NCBI RefSeq assembly: GCF_043641075.1
Contig: NZ_JBHZRC010000011.1
Location: forward strand, 62,001-126,000
DNA length: 64,000 nucleotides
Origin: Bacillus_BD oryzisoli_A
GTDB lineage: Bacteria; Bacillota; Bacilli; Bacillales; Cytobacillaceae
Direction: 5' to 3'
The notes beneath the pieces were generated by a model, which saw only the letters and a list, made by a program, of their open reading frames with translations, did no database searches and was not told where the DNA came from. Positions 1 through 8,935 of the stretch are shown here, in pieces. The stretch's first letter is position 1. Each line of letters starts with the position of its first letter. Both the position numbers and the translations under genes were made by a program.

Positions 1-1
1 A

Positions 2-1954
2 CAAATTGGACCAATGACAGTCTCTAACCGGTTTATGGTTTCACCTATGTGTAATAACTTTGCTAACGCTGACGGCACATTAAGCGAAACTTCCCTTGCC
101 TATTATCGTGAACGTGCACTTGGCGGCTTTGGATTAATCACACTTGAAGCAACCGTTGTCGACCCAAGAGCAAAGGGCGGTGCACGTAAATCCTGTCTTT
201 TCAGTGATTTTCAAATCGATGCACTTAAAAAGGTAGTAGATGCCTGTCATGAAGGCGGTGCAAAGGTTTCCGTACAGCTGCAGCATGCAGGACCTGAGGG
301 GAATTCAAAGGTTTCTGGTTATCCGTTAAGAGCGGCATCTGCCATCCCTGCTGCACAAGGCCGTCCAACCCCTATCTCCATCTCAAATGGGGAGATATAT
401 GAGTTAATTGAACTTTATGGGGATGCTGCCCTTCGTGCGAAAAAGGCAGGCGCGGATGCTGTAGAAATTCATTGTGCACATGGATATTTAATTAATAGCT
501 TCCTTTCCCCTAGAACAAACAAACGTGTCGATGAATTTGGCGGCAGCTTTGAAAATAGAATGCGTCTAATTCGTTTAGTGATAGAAAACATTCGTAAAAA
601 AGTAGGCTTCTCTTTAGCAATCATCTGCCGGATTAACGGGACAGACGGTGTTGATGGCGGTATCGACGTACATGACAGTGCTGCGATCGCTGCTTATTTA
701 GAAGACTGCGGGGTTGATGGATTGCATGTCTCCCGCAGCGTACACATTCGTGATGAATTTATGTGGGCCCCTACAGTTCTTCATGCAGGATTTAGCGCAG
801 ATGTTGTAACTGAAATCAAAAGAGCCGTTTCAATCCCGGTTATTACGGTAGGTCGTTTTACAGAGCCTCATTTTGCTGAACTGATGATTCGTGAAGGACG
901 TGCTGATTTGGTGGCATTTGGACGCCAAAGTTTAGCAGACCCACAGACGCCGAATAAGGTGGCAGCAGGTAGACTTGAAGAAATCGTTCCATGTATTGCC
1001 TGCTTACAAGGCTGTGTTCACAACATGTATAAAGGAGAACCAATTACATGTCTTGTAAACCCTGCTCTTGGTCGTGAAAGTGAGGCGCTTCGTCCAGTAT
1101 CTGAAAGGAAAAAGGTAATGGTCATTGGCGGCGGTGTTGGAGGATTATTTGCTGCTTGGACAGCTGCATCACGCGGTCATGATGTTACCTTATATGAAAA
1201 AGGCAGTACATTAGGTGGACAAATGCGCTTAGCGGCCTACCCTCCTGGTAAGGGTGATCTTTCCAATATGGTTCGCAGCTATATTCAAAAATGTGAGCAG
1301 TATGGCGTAAATATCTGGTTGGATGCTGAAGTAACTCCCGAGCTTGTAAAGCTGGAAAATCCGAATGCAGTGATTGTGGCGACAGGTGCTAAGCCGTTAG
1401 TACTTCCAATCCCAGGAATTAACGAGTCCGGTATTTTACATGCTGTAGATGTTCTTGATGGAAAATCTACTTGCGATAAAAAGGTACTAGTTGTCGGTGG
1501 CGGAATGGTGGGCTGTGAAACAGCAGCATTCCTTGGTGAGCTTGGACATGATGTAACCGTCGTGGAATTACGTGAAGATGTTGGGATGGACGTAATCTCG
1601 GAGCACCGTAAATTCTTAATGCGTGATTTTAACGACTACAAGATTAAAACGGTTACTGGTGCAAAGGTGGCTGAGTTCTTTGAGGACGGCGTTTCTTATT
1701 CATTGGAGGATGGCACTCTAAATAGAATTGATGGCTTCGATACCGTTGTTCTTGCAATGGGAGCACGTAATCATGACCCATTAAGTAAAGAAATCAAAGA
1801 AATTGTTACCGAAACCTATGTAATCGGTGATGCTGCTAGAGCAAGAAGGGCGCTTGATGCAACACGAGAAGCATTTAACGCCATCATGAAACTAGAAGCA
1901 ATGGAAGCAACAAAAGAAGCACAGGAAGCAAAAGAAGAGTTAGTTTGGGCTTAA
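2..1954 (+). CDS. Old yellow enzyme family 2-enoate / 2,4-dienoyl-CoA reductase, 5' end cut by window edge
   Basis: Flavin and Fe-S oxidoreductase that would reduce C=C bonds of enoates or dienoyl-CoAs. The reading frame is open to the window edge: QIGPMTVSNRFMVSPM reads through base 2, so the ATG at 14 is probably internal and the true start lies outside. Residues 1-330 form the FMN TIM barrel, with HCAHGYLINSFLSPRTNKR typical of the family. A cysteine cluster (CIACLQGC, then a fourth Cys 12 residues on) would hold the 4Fe-4S centre. The C-terminal half has two dinucleotide motifs, GGGVGGLFAAW for FAD and GGGMVGCETAAF for NAD(P)H. Full-length relatives are about 640-670 residues. The Ala/Glu-rich C-terminal tail is odd. 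The gene precedes a quinate/shikimate dehydrogenase, so the substrate may be hydroaromatic rather than a fatty acyl-CoA; that part is inference. Confidence 0.85.
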   Translation, partial: QIGPMTVSNRFMVSPMCNNFANADGTLSETSLAYYRERALGGFGLITLEATVVDPRAKGGARKSCLFSDFQIDALKKVVDACHEGGAKVSVQLQHAGPEGNSKVSGYPLRAASAIPAAQGRPTPISISNGEIYELIELYGDAALRAKKAGADAVEIHCAHGYLINSFLSPRTNKRVDEFGGSFENRMRLIRLVIENIRKKVGFSLAIICRINGTDGVDGGIDVHDSAAIAAYLEDCGVDGLHVSRSVHIRDEFMWAPTVLHAGFSADVVTEIKRAVSIPVITVGRFTEPHFAELMIREGRADLVAFGRQSLADPQTPNKVAAGRLEEIVPCIACLQGCVHNMYKGEPITCLVNPALGRESEALRPVSERKKVMVIGGGVGGLFAAWTAASRGHDVTLYEKGSTLGGQMRLAAYPPGKGDLSNMVRSYIQKCEQYGVNIWLDAEVTPELVKLENPNAVIVATGAKPLVLPIPGINESGILHAVDVLDGKSTCDKKVLVVGGGMVGCETAAFLGELGHDVTVVELREDVGMDVISEHRKFLMRDFNDYKIKTVTGAKVAEFFEDGVSYSLEDGTLNRIDGFDTVVLAMGARNHDPLSKEIKEIVTETYVIGDAARARRALDATREAFNAIMKLEAMEATKEAQEAKEELVWA

Positions 1955-1964
1955 GATTGTTATT

Positions 1965-2010
1965 GATATGAAACGGCATAGCATTATACAGGCTGTTGCT
2001 GTTTCATGTC
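1965..2010. repeat. 14-bp imperfect inverted repeat between reductase and ydiB-like gene
   Basis: Arms 1965-1978 and 1997-2010 pair over 14 positions with two mismatches around an 18-base loop. No T-tract follows, so it looks more like an mRNA processing or attenuation hairpin, or an operator, than a terminator. Confidence 0.4.
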
Positions 2011-2071
2011 GATGCTCCAAGTTAAATGGAAGACTACCGAATTTATTTATTACGTTAGTGAGGTGATTAGT

Positions 2072-2971
2072 ATGGTAAGTCCAATGTCAAAAGAAGTTGT
2101 AAAACAGCAGGAAATAACAGGGAAAACTAAATTACTGACCTTAATTGGTACACCGGTAGGCCACTCGAAATCACCACAGATGTACAATTATAGCTTTCAA
2201 AAGCTCGGATTGGATTATACCTATATGGCCTTTGACATTCCAGTTGAAAAGGTAGCTGATGCAATCCAGGCGATCAAAACCTTTCATGTTAGAGGATCCA
2301 ATGTAACAATGCCTTGCAAGTCTGAGGTTGTTAAATATATGGATGAGCTTTCTCCTGCAGCACGCATTATAGGGGCTGTTAACACGATTGTGAACGAGGA
2401 CGGAAGGTTGACCGGACATATCACAGATGGACAAGGGTTTGTTCAAAACTTAAAGGAACATGATGTTGATGTAAAAGGTAAGAAATTGACAATCATGGGT
2501 GCTGGAGGTGCAGCAACGGCGATCCAGGTGCAATCTGCATTGGATGGAGCAAGAGAGATTTCTATTTTTAATATTATGGATGCTTTCTACGAAAAAGCAC
2601 AGCAAACAGTTGAAAATATTAAAAAGGAAGTTCCAGGTTGTGTGGTCAATCTATACGATTTAGCGGACACTGCAAAGCTCTATGAAGAAATTGCCGATAG
2701 CAATATATTAGTCAATGGCACGCTTGTTGGGATGAGCCCTGATTACGGTAAATCTATCATCAAGGATCCAAGCGTTTTCAAAAGTGATCTAGTTGTGGCA
2801 GACGTCATATACAATCCAAAGAAAACAAGGCTGCTAGAAGATGCTGAGGCGGCTGGATGTAAAACGATAAGCGGTTTAGGAATGCTGTTATGGCAGGGGG
2901 CAGAAGCCTTTAAGCTACATACTGGTTTGGAAATGCCTGTTGAAGAAGTAAAAGCAGCCTATTTTTCTTAA
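2072..2971 (+). CDS. Quinate/shikimate dehydrogenase, YdiB/AroE family
   Basis: NAD(P)-dependent dehydrogenase interconverting shikimate (or quinate) and its 3-dehydro form, about 299 residues. The ATG at 2072 is preferred because GAGGTG sits 6 bases upstream; a longer frame from 2006 has no ribosome binding site. The N-terminal substrate domain has SKSPQMYN, NVTMPCK with the catalytic Lys, and ITDGQGF with the catalytic Asp. The dinucleotide fold begins GAGGAATAIQ. The C-terminus GLGMLLWQGAEAF closely follows E. coli YdiB, favouring the quinate/shikimate type over biosynthetic AroE. Position between an enoate reductase and two MFS carriers suggests uptake and catabolism rather than aromatic amino acid synthesis. 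Confidence 0.85.
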   Translation: MVSPMSKEVVKQQEITGKTKLLTLIGTPVGHSKSPQMYNYSFQKLGLDYTYMAFDIPVEKVADAIQAIKTFHVRGSNVTMPCKSEVVKYMDELSPAARIIGAVNTIVNEDGRLTGHITDGQGFVQNLKEHDVDVKGKKLTIMGAGGAATAIQVQSALDGAREISIFNIMDAFYEKAQQTVENIKKEVPGCVVNLYDLADTAKLYEEIADSNILVNGTLVGMSPDYGKSIIKDPSVFKSDLVVADVIYNPKKTRLLEDAEAAGCKTISGLGMLLWQGAEAFKLHTGLEMPVEEVKAAYFS

Positions 2972-3046
2972 TGCATTTTAGAAATTTAAATCAAAGGATA
3001 AAGTGAAGTATTGGGGAGAGTTTCTTACATTCCTTCCCATTACTGA

Positions 3047-3070
3047 TACACAGAAGTTTTAACCTGTGTA
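3047..3070. promoter_or_regulatory. Inverted repeat upstream of first MFS gene, possible operator
   Basis: Perfect 7-bp arms TACACAG and CTGTGTA around 10 bases, partly extended outward by CCATTAC and GTAATGG. It lies 65-88 bases before the MFS start, a likely place for a regulator. No T-run follows, so it is not a good terminator. The binding protein is unknown. Confidence 0.35.
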
Positions 3071-3134
3071 ATGGTAGTTCAATAGATATGATCAATTTAT
3101 ATTCTTGTATGAGTAATGAGAGGAGAATTTAGGA

Positions 3135-4379
3135 ATGAATACAAAAAAATATATTCCTACTGCTTTGGCATTATACTTTACTTATTTTATTCACGGAATC
3201 GGAGTTTCAATTATTGGTCAGTACAAGCAGAATTTTGCAGATGCATGGGGTGCTGATACGTTACCTGATGGAACCTTTGATGTTAGTATGGTGCTGGCCG
3301 TTATTGCAGCATTAGGTTTAGGACGTTTAATTTCACTGCCAATCTCTGGACCCTTTTCAGATAAATTTGGCCGGAGAGCTTCTGGATTAATCGGTATCGG
3401 TTTCTATACGCTTTATTTCGTAGGAATTGTCTTTGCTCCTAATATGTATGTTGCTTATGCGTTTGCATTAGCAGGCGGTATTGCGAACTCCTTTTTAGAT
3501 ACTTGTGTAACACCATCCATTTTAGAGATTTTTGGTAAAAACGGTACCGTAGCAAATACATTTACTAAGTTTTCCATTTCAATTGGTCAATTATTGCTTC
3601 CCTTCATGATAGGGTTTGTAGCTGCAAGCAATATGTCATTTAAAGTGCTTTTCTTTGTAACAGGTGCACTATTATTAATTGATGGACTATTAATTGCCTT
3701 TATGCCATTCCCACCAATGAATGCAAATGTTAAGCCGTCAAAAGATGGAGTGGTTAAGAAAGAAAAGATGAAGTTTTCTTCAACTGCTTGGGCTGTTATT
3801 TCAATTGGATTCACCTGTACAGCAACCTTCCAATTATGGTTAAACTGTAATCAAGAATTAGGGAAATTATACGGACTTGCTGACCCTACTAAAATTCAAT
3901 CCTTCTACGCCTTCGGAACAATGTGTGCGATTCTTTTAACAGCTGTACTAATTAATAAAAAGGTATTAAAAGCAACTCAAGTTCTTTGGATTTACCCAGC
4001 TATTTCAGCAACCATGCTTCTAGTTATCTACCTAGTACAATCACCAGCAATTGTATTAATCGGTGGCTTCGTTCTTGGTTATGCAGCAGCGGGCGGTGTT
4101 CTTCAGTTAGCGGTAGCAACAGCAAATGAAATGTTCCCGACAAACAAAGGGAAAATTACATCAATTGTTATGATCGCTTCAAGTATTGCAAACTATGTGA
4201 TTTTAAATATTGCCGGAATGATAACAAAGGCTGGCGGTGTCGAGGGTCCAAAATACGTTTTATTATTCAACGTGGGAATTACTGTAGTTGGAGTACTTCT
4301 TGCATTATATGTAAACAAACAGTTTTCTAAAAAGGAAAGCGTGACAAGCGGAACTAATTTAGAGAAGCAGGCAGTTTAA
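3135..4379 (+). CDS. MFS transporter
   Basis: Twelve-helix major facilitator of 414 residues in the cytoplasmic membrane. The cytoplasmic loop signature FSDKFGRRASG after TM2 is the MFS motif A. The sequence is hydrophobic throughout with a short basic tail. The start is ATG 3135 behind GAGAGGAG. It is clearly related to the next gene (shared YFTYF.HG.G opening, KFGR loop and SFLDT), so the two arose by duplication. Substrate is not readable from sequence; adjacency to the YdiB-like enzyme makes a shikimate- or quinate-like acid plausible. Confidence 0.85.
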   Translation: MNTKKYIPTALALYFTYFIHGIGVSIIGQYKQNFADAWGADTLPDGTFDVSMVLAVIAALGLGRLISLPISGPFSDKFGRRASGLIGIGFYTLYFVGIVFAPNMYVAYAFALAGGIANSFLDTCVTPSILEIFGKNGTVANTFTKFSISIGQLLLPFMIGFVAASNMSFKVLFFVTGALLLIDGLLIAFMPFPPMNANVKPSKDGVVKKEKMKFSSTAWAVISIGFTCTATFQLWLNCNQELGKLYGLADPTKIQSFYAFGTMCAILLTAVLINKKVLKATQVLWIYPAISATMLLVIYLVQSPAIVLIGGFVLGYAAAGGVLQLAVATANEMFPTNKGKITSIVMIASSIANYVILNIAGMITKAGGVEGPKYVLLFNVGITVVGVLLALYVNKQFSKKESVTSGTNLEKQAV

Positions 4380-4414
4380 TATAGCTAATACCAACATTGT
4401 TTATGATAAAAAAA

Positions 4415-4447
4415 GTATCTGTGGGAAAATGACCTTCTCACAGATAC
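4415..4447. terminator. Hairpin between the two MFS genes
   Basis: GTATCTGTG at 4415-4423 pairs with CACAGATAC at 4439-4447. On the minus strand it is followed by seven T; on the plus strand only by ATTTTCG. It may weakly end the first MFS transcript, or act bidirectionally. Confidence 0.5.
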
Positions 4448-4580
4448 ATTTTCGTGTAGTAGAATCCTAGACTATTAATAAGAGAATTTGGAAAATGTTC
4501 ATAACCATACTCTACTTTTTTAATTAGTATATATTATGATTGTATTTATAGAAGATTTGAACAGTTTTTTTATTATAAAT

Positions 4581-4596
4581 TGTGAATGGAATCACA
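4581..4596. promoter_or_regulatory. Crp/Fnr-type palindrome just before second MFS start
   Basis: TGTGA-N6-TCACA, a perfect Crp/Fnr-class half-site pair, lies immediately 5' of the ribosome binding site (4600-4606) of the second MFS gene. So close to the start it would more likely repress than activate, unless transcription begins further downstream. A second perfect copy lies at 5886 beyond the same gene. A Crp/Fnr-family gene lies at 21653. Confidence 0.45.
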
Positions 4597-4612
4597 TTCA
4601 GGAGGGTCGAAT

Positions 4613-5836
4613 ATGAAGAATAAATACTTATCCACATCAATAGGCCTTTATTTTAACTACTTTGTTCACGGAATGGGATTAATCATTATTGCTCTTAACA
4701 TGGATGTTCTATCTTTGAAATGGGGTACAGATGCTGCGGGAGTGGCAGTTGTAGTGTCATCCTTTGGAATCGGTAAAATTTTGGCGGTTTTTTTCTCAGG
4801 GAAAATCTCAGATAAATTTGGCAGGAAACCTTCAGTTATGCTGGGTATGCTGTTTTACTTATTATTCTTTGTCGGAATATTATGGAGTCCAACAACAACA
4901 ATAGCCTATTTCTTTGGTATCATTGCTGGCTTTGCAAACTCGTTTCTAGATACAGGAACATATCCTGCCCTCATGGAGGCTTTTCCTAAAAAGTCCGGCC
5001 CAGCAAATATAATTGTAAAAGCATTTGTCCAGTCTGCTCAGTTCTTACTGCCATTAATTGTGGGATTTCTCATTAACCAACAATTATGGTATGGTTGGAG
5101 CTTTATCCTTCTTATCGTAATCCTATCAATTAATTTAATCTTTATTTCAACAAGAGAATTTCCTTCTACAACAATTGTCCCTTCAGAAACTGGTAAAGTA
5201 GAAGTAAAGGATCCAAAGGGAAGTTTTCATTTTAGTATTGATGAAATCTGCTTAATCATATTTGGTTTTGTTGCACAAAGCTTGCTTTATATCCTTTCCC
5301 AGTGGATTGCAAAGTATGGATCCGAAGTTGTTCATATGAACGATGGAGCCGCAAGGATGTTAGTAAGCTATGGAAGTATTGCTGCTCTTGTTTGTGTACT
5401 AATTACCTTTACATTAGGAAATAAGGGAGTTAAATCACCATATTTTCTTATGACGTATACCTTTATGGCTTCCGTTATTTCATTCATTTTATGGGCATTT
5501 CCAACTCCTATAGTAGGTGTGGTTGGAGCAATCTTTTTAGGGTATTTCTCTGCAGGTGGACTTATTCAGCTAGGTTTGACATTATTGGTTGAGAAATCAA
5601 AAAGAGGAAAGGGTCTTATTACGAGCCTTTATACAATTGCAGAAGGAATTGCGGTTTTTACCATTCCATTAGCTGCAGCAGCTATCTCAAAGGTCAATAT
5701 TGGCGGTATTTTTCTTATGAATTCACTAATTGCTTTTATTGGATTCTCTCTCGTCCTTACTGTTTTTATTCGCGGTAAACGCAATCCTGCAAAAGAAGCA
5801 CCAGTATCGCAGGAATTTAAAAATGAAGCAATTTAA
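4613..5836 (+). CDS. MFS transporter, paralogue of the preceding gene
   Basis: Major facilitator of 407 residues with 12 predicted helices and the motif A loop ISDKFGRKPSV. ATG 4613 is chosen because AGGAGGG (4600-4606) precedes it; an in-frame ATG at 4586 has no ribosome binding site and lies inside the Fnr-type palindrome. It shares with its upstream paralogue the N-terminal YFNYFVHGMG pattern and the NSFLDT segment after TM4. It is separated from the first MFS gene by a hairpin and has its own putative operator, so it may be separately regulated. Substrate unknown. Confidence 0.85.
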   Translation: MKNKYLSTSIGLYFNYFVHGMGLIIIALNMDVLSLKWGTDAAGVAVVVSSFGIGKILAVFFSGKISDKFGRKPSVMLGMLFYLLFFVGILWSPTTTIAYFFGIIAGFANSFLDTGTYPALMEAFPKKSGPANIIVKAFVQSAQFLLPLIVGFLINQQLWYGWSFILLIVILSINLIFISTREFPSTTIVPSETGKVEVKDPKGSFHFSIDEICLIIFGFVAQSLLYILSQWIAKYGSEVVHMNDGAARMLVSYGSIAALVCVLITFTLGNKGVKSPYFLMTYTFMASVISFILWAFPTPIVGVVGAIFLGYFSAGGLIQLGLTLLVEKSKRGKGLITSLYTIAEGIAVFTIPLAAAAISKVNIGGIFLMNSLIAFIGFSLVLTVFIRGKRNPAKEAPVSQEFKNEAI

Positions 5837-5885
5837 TAGAATTTGTCTATTAAATTCAAAGGGAAATTATTTTTTTATCTATCAT

Positions 5886-5901
5886 TGTGAAATTAATCAC
5901 A
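5886..5901. promoter_or_regulatory. Crp/Fnr- or Rex-type palindrome between convergent genes
   Basis: TGTGA-N6-TCACA. Extended by one base on each side it reads TTGTGAAATTAATCACAA, which differs from the Rex consensus TTGTGAAWWWWTTCACAA at one position. It lies between the 3' ends of two convergent genes, so no obvious promoter is served. Confidence 0.4.
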
Positions 5902-5947
5902 ATTAATTCATCTTGTTCAGGAAATATCCATATTTACTAGAAGAATG

Positions 5948-5963
5948 TTTCATGTGAAACAAT
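5948..5963. promoter_or_regulatory. parS-like 16-mer (one mismatch)
   Basis: TGTTTCATGTGAAACA differs from the ParB/Spo0J site TGTTTCACGTGAAACA at one position. The copy at 19888 is its exact reverse complement, and both are flanked by AGAA and ATT. Confidence 0.5.
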
Positions 5964-5966
5964 TGG

Positions 5967-6027
5967 TGTCAGGCACCGCAAAAAGACAAATGCACGACAT
6001 TTGTCTTTTTGTAGTGCCTGACACCTT
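5967..6027. repeat. Dispersed palindromic repeat, GGTGTCAGGCACC family, copy 1
   Basis: Arms GGTGTCAGGCACC and AGTGCCTGACACC enclose a second inverted pair, AAAAGACAAAT and ATTTGTCTTTT. Related copies sit at 18427 and 58743, all just beyond gene ends. Here it overlaps the last codon of the antiporter and may act as the terminator of the convergent genes. The family is familiar from Bacillus genomes. Confidence 0.7.
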
Positions 6028-7507
6028 ATATAGCAATAGCTCCAGTGGATAATAGAATGGTCATGACGATACCAAGTGCTGAGACAATGGTTATTCCAGT
6101 CCATTCTGTTTTTGTGATTTTTTGCTTTTGCTCCTTCTTTGCTTTTACGAATGCAAGCATGCCAAGCGCATAAATAACAAATGATGCAGCGAGGTAGACG
6201 ATTCCTACAGCCAGGATGACATAAATAGAGTAGACAACTCCGACTATTGAAATTATCAGGCTTTTAGCGTTTAATTGATCCTGTCTGCAAACCTTCACCG
6301 AATAGAGTGCTGAGAGTAAGTAGGGCACCAGAATACAGGTAGTGGCTAATAGGAGGACCATATTATAGATGTATTGCAGCTTGAATGATAATAGGACAAG
6401 CAGAAATACTTGAGCAATGCCATTGGTAAGAAAAAGTGCACTTACCGGGGCACCGAGCTTATTTGTTTTTACAAACATTTTAGGCATCACACCTTCCTTT
6501 GCAGCGATATAGGGAAGCTGTGATGCAATCAGTACCCAACTGATCAATGCGCCTAATACTGAAATAAGGATACCTGTTTTTACGATAACGGCACCGGCAT
6601 CTCCGATTACTGTACTGCCTAATACGGTTGCCAGGGGTGTCCCTGATTGAGCGAGTTGTTCGGCAGGAATAGCCCCCATTGCTACTGCGGAGATTGCAAT
6701 ATAAACGCCCAATGTAAATAAAAGGCTAATCACAGTTGCCTTTCCGACGATTCTTTGGGATACTGCTTTTTCAGCTAAAACCGTTGAAGCCTCCACGCCA
6801 ATGAAACACCAGAGAATGACGCCCATTGCTCCATTTATTTGTGAGCCCAATGTGGTAGCTGCTCCTCCCGGTTCTGGTACACTTGCCAATGTAGTCTTCC
6901 AGTGTTCGACTGCAAATAATTCAGATTTAAAGATAAAGAAGCCTAATAAAACGACAAGGGTAAGCGGGATAAGCTTAGCTACTGTAACAATAGCATTTAT
7001 GACACCAACATTCTTCGTTCCTCTTGTCTGGATAAAGACAACCATCCATAGAATGATTGAGGCAATAATAAAGGCAACAAATGGACGAAGCTGGTACTGA
7101 GGGCCGAATAAGCTGTTCAATGTCTTAATGATCAGGGTGAAAAAAGCAACATTTCCTAGAACCCCACTTGTCCAATAGCCCCAGGCAGAAATAAACCCCA
7201 TAAAATCTCCATAGCCTGCTCTTGCATGGGAGTAGATTCCGCCCTCAAGCTCTGGCCTTCTATTTGCAAGCAGTTGAAAAATTAACGCGAGAGCCAATAC
7301 ACCAATTCCGCCGATGCCCCAGGAAAGCAAAATAGCCTGTGGATTTGCGACCGTAATCAAGTCAGTAGGACTATTAAATACACCGCCGCCTATCATAGAG
7401 CCTACCCCTAGTGCAATTAAGAGCCCCAATCCCAGTTTCTTTTCTTTCGGCACTTCTTTCCCTTTTAGCTTAACTCTGATATTTTCATTTTTCATTGCTT
7501 GATCCAA
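6026..7507 (-). CDS. Basic amino acid/polyamine antiporter, APC family, ArcD-like
   Basis: Cytoplasmic membrane antiporter of 493 residues with about 12 to 14 hydrophobic segments. The opening LGLGLLIALGVGSMIGGGVFNSP is the APC TM1 motif, and GVIWCFIGVEASTVLAEKA-like residues at mid-protein match arginine/ornithine antiporters. Start is taken as TTG at 7507 because GGAGGGA lies 5 bases upstream; the ATG at 7495 is 17 bases from it. No arc genes (arginine deiminase, OTC, carbamate kinase) are adjacent, so exchange of another amino acid pair or amine is possible. It stands alone and converges on the MFS genes. Confidence 0.8.
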   Translation of the reverse strand: MDQAMKNENIRVKLKGKEVPKEKKLGLGLLIALGVGSMIGGGVFNSPTDLITVANPQAILLSWGIGGIGVLALALIFQLLANRRPELEGGIYSHARAGYGDFMGFISAWGYWTSGVLGNVAFFTLIIKTLNSLFGPQYQLRPFVAFIIASIILWMVVFIQTRGTKNVGVINAIVTVAKLIPLTLVVLLGFFIFKSELFAVEHWKTTLASVPEPGGAATTLGSQINGAMGVILWCFIGVEASTVLAEKAVSQRIVGKATVISLLFTLGVYIAISAVAMGAIPAEQLAQSGTPLATVLGSTVIGDAGAVIVKTGILISVLGALISWVLIASQLPYIAAKEGVMPKMFVKTNKLGAPVSALFLTNGIAQVFLLVLLSFKLQYIYNMVLLLATTCILVPYLLSALYSVKVCRQDQLNAKSLIISIVGVVYSIYVILAVGIVYLAASFVIYALGMLAFVKAKKEQKQKITKTEWTGITIVSALGIVMTILLSTGAIAI

Positions 7508-7738
7508 AGTAATCCCTCCAGTGCCGCTTGCTCTTAGGTGTTATTGTTGCTCCAGTGGAATTTATTATTCTTCACGTTTGTCAGTGGAAATAAGGCTAAG
7601 AATAAATATTCATTAAAAAGAAATAAAACCAAATTTGTTTTATATTTAGCTCTATCTAGTTTATTATGTAAGAATATAGGAACTTTTTAGTAATTGTGTC
7701 GTTTAAAATGAGTGTAAGCATTTAAAGGAAGGTAGTTT

Positions 7739-8905
7739 ATGATAGAAGAAAACATTACAAGAATCCATTTGAATGGCAAGGAATTTATCCTGATTGGAAC
7801 GGCGCATGTATCTAAGCATAGCGCAGAGCAAGTAAGGGAAGTAATTGAAGCGGAAAGACCTGATTCTGTTTGCGTCGAATTAGATGAACAAAGATATCAA
7901 TCCATAACAGAGGGCAGTAAATGGAGTGAGATGGATATTTTTAGAGTCATTAAAGAGAACAAAGCCACACTACTTTTGATGAATCTAGCCCTTTCCTCCT
8001 TCCAAAAACGGATGGCTGCTCAATTTGGGATAAATGCTGGTCAGGAAATGATCCAAGGAATTGAATCCGCCAAAGAAACTGGCGCCAATCTTGTTTTAGC
8101 TGACAGGGACATTCAAATTACCTTTTCCCGTATTTGGCACAATGTTGGCTGGTGGGGGAAAATGCAGCTAATCACACAGATTGTTTACAGTATTTTTAGC
8201 AAGGAAACCATTTCAGAAGAAGAATTAGAAAAAATGAAATCACAGGATATGCTGAATACCATACTAAGCGAATTTACTGAAGGTTTTCCAAGGTTAAAAA
8301 CACCGCTTATCGACGAGCGCGATCAGTATTTAGCTCAAAAAATTAAAGAAGCTCCAGGTGAAAAAATAGTGGCAGTATTGGGAGCTGCTCATGTTCCAGG
8401 AATTAAAGAGGAAATAAAGAAAGATCATGATTTGGCTTTGATTACACAGCGTCCACCTAAATCAAAGGTTCCAAAGGTGATTGGCTGGACCATCCCGATT
8501 TTGATTATTGCGATGATTGCTTATACCTTTTATGCGAATCCTCAAGCTGGATTGCAGCAAACGATCAGCTGGTGGCTGTGGCATGGAGGTCTTTCAGCAC
8601 TTGGAACAGCGATTGCACTTGGGCACCCACTTACGATTTTAACGGCATTTATTGCGGCACCTATCACTGCACTGGATCCGATTACAGCAGCAGGCTGGTT
8701 TACGGGAATTGTTCAAGCTTATTTACGCAGACCGAATGTCAGGGATTTTGAAAGTCTTTCGGAGGATGTCTATAGTGTAAAGGGCTTCTGGAATAATAAA
8801 GTAACACGGATTCTGCTTGTTGTTGTATTGGCCAATATCGGAAGCTCATTAGGAACCTTTATTGGTGGAATTGATGTTGTCCGCTTATTCATTGACAGCC
8901 TGTAA
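7739..8905 (+). CDS. TraB/PrgY family membrane protein
   Basis: Protein of 388 residues. The N-terminal part (about 1-230) is the TraB/GumN/Tiki metalloprotease-like domain: IGTAHVSKHS with its GTAH motif, then PDSVCVELDEQRY, and AVLGAAHVPGI near the end of the domain. From about residue 235 it carries four to five hydrophobic segments. In enterococci TraB/PrgY proteins block response to self pheromone; the role in Bacillus is unknown. Start ATG 7739 follows AAAGGAAGG. The next gene begins 30 bases after its stop and is probably cotranscribed. Confidence 0.8.
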   Translation: MIEENITRIHLNGKEFILIGTAHVSKHSAEQVREVIEAERPDSVCVELDEQRYQSITEGSKWSEMDIFRVIKENKATLLLMNLALSSFQKRMAAQFGINAGQEMIQGIESAKETGANLVLADRDIQITFSRIWHNVGWWGKMQLITQIVYSIFSKETISEEELEKMKSQDMLNTILSEFTEGFPRLKTPLIDERDQYLAQKIKEAPGEKIVAVLGAAHVPGIKEEIKKDHDLALITQRPPKSKVPKVIGWTIPILIIAMIAYTFYANPQAGLQQTISWWLWHGGLSALGTAIALGHPLTILTAFIAAPITALDPITAAGWFTGIVQAYLRRPNVRDFESLSEDVYSVKGFWNNKVTRILLVVVLANIGSSLGTFIGGIDVVRLFIDSL

Positions 8906-8935
8906 GCGACAGAAGGATAGGGAGAGAATGATGTA

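Noticed and set aside
1998..2013. TGTTTCATGTCGATGC near a hairpin as a third parS
   Set aside because: Only the left half matches the site.
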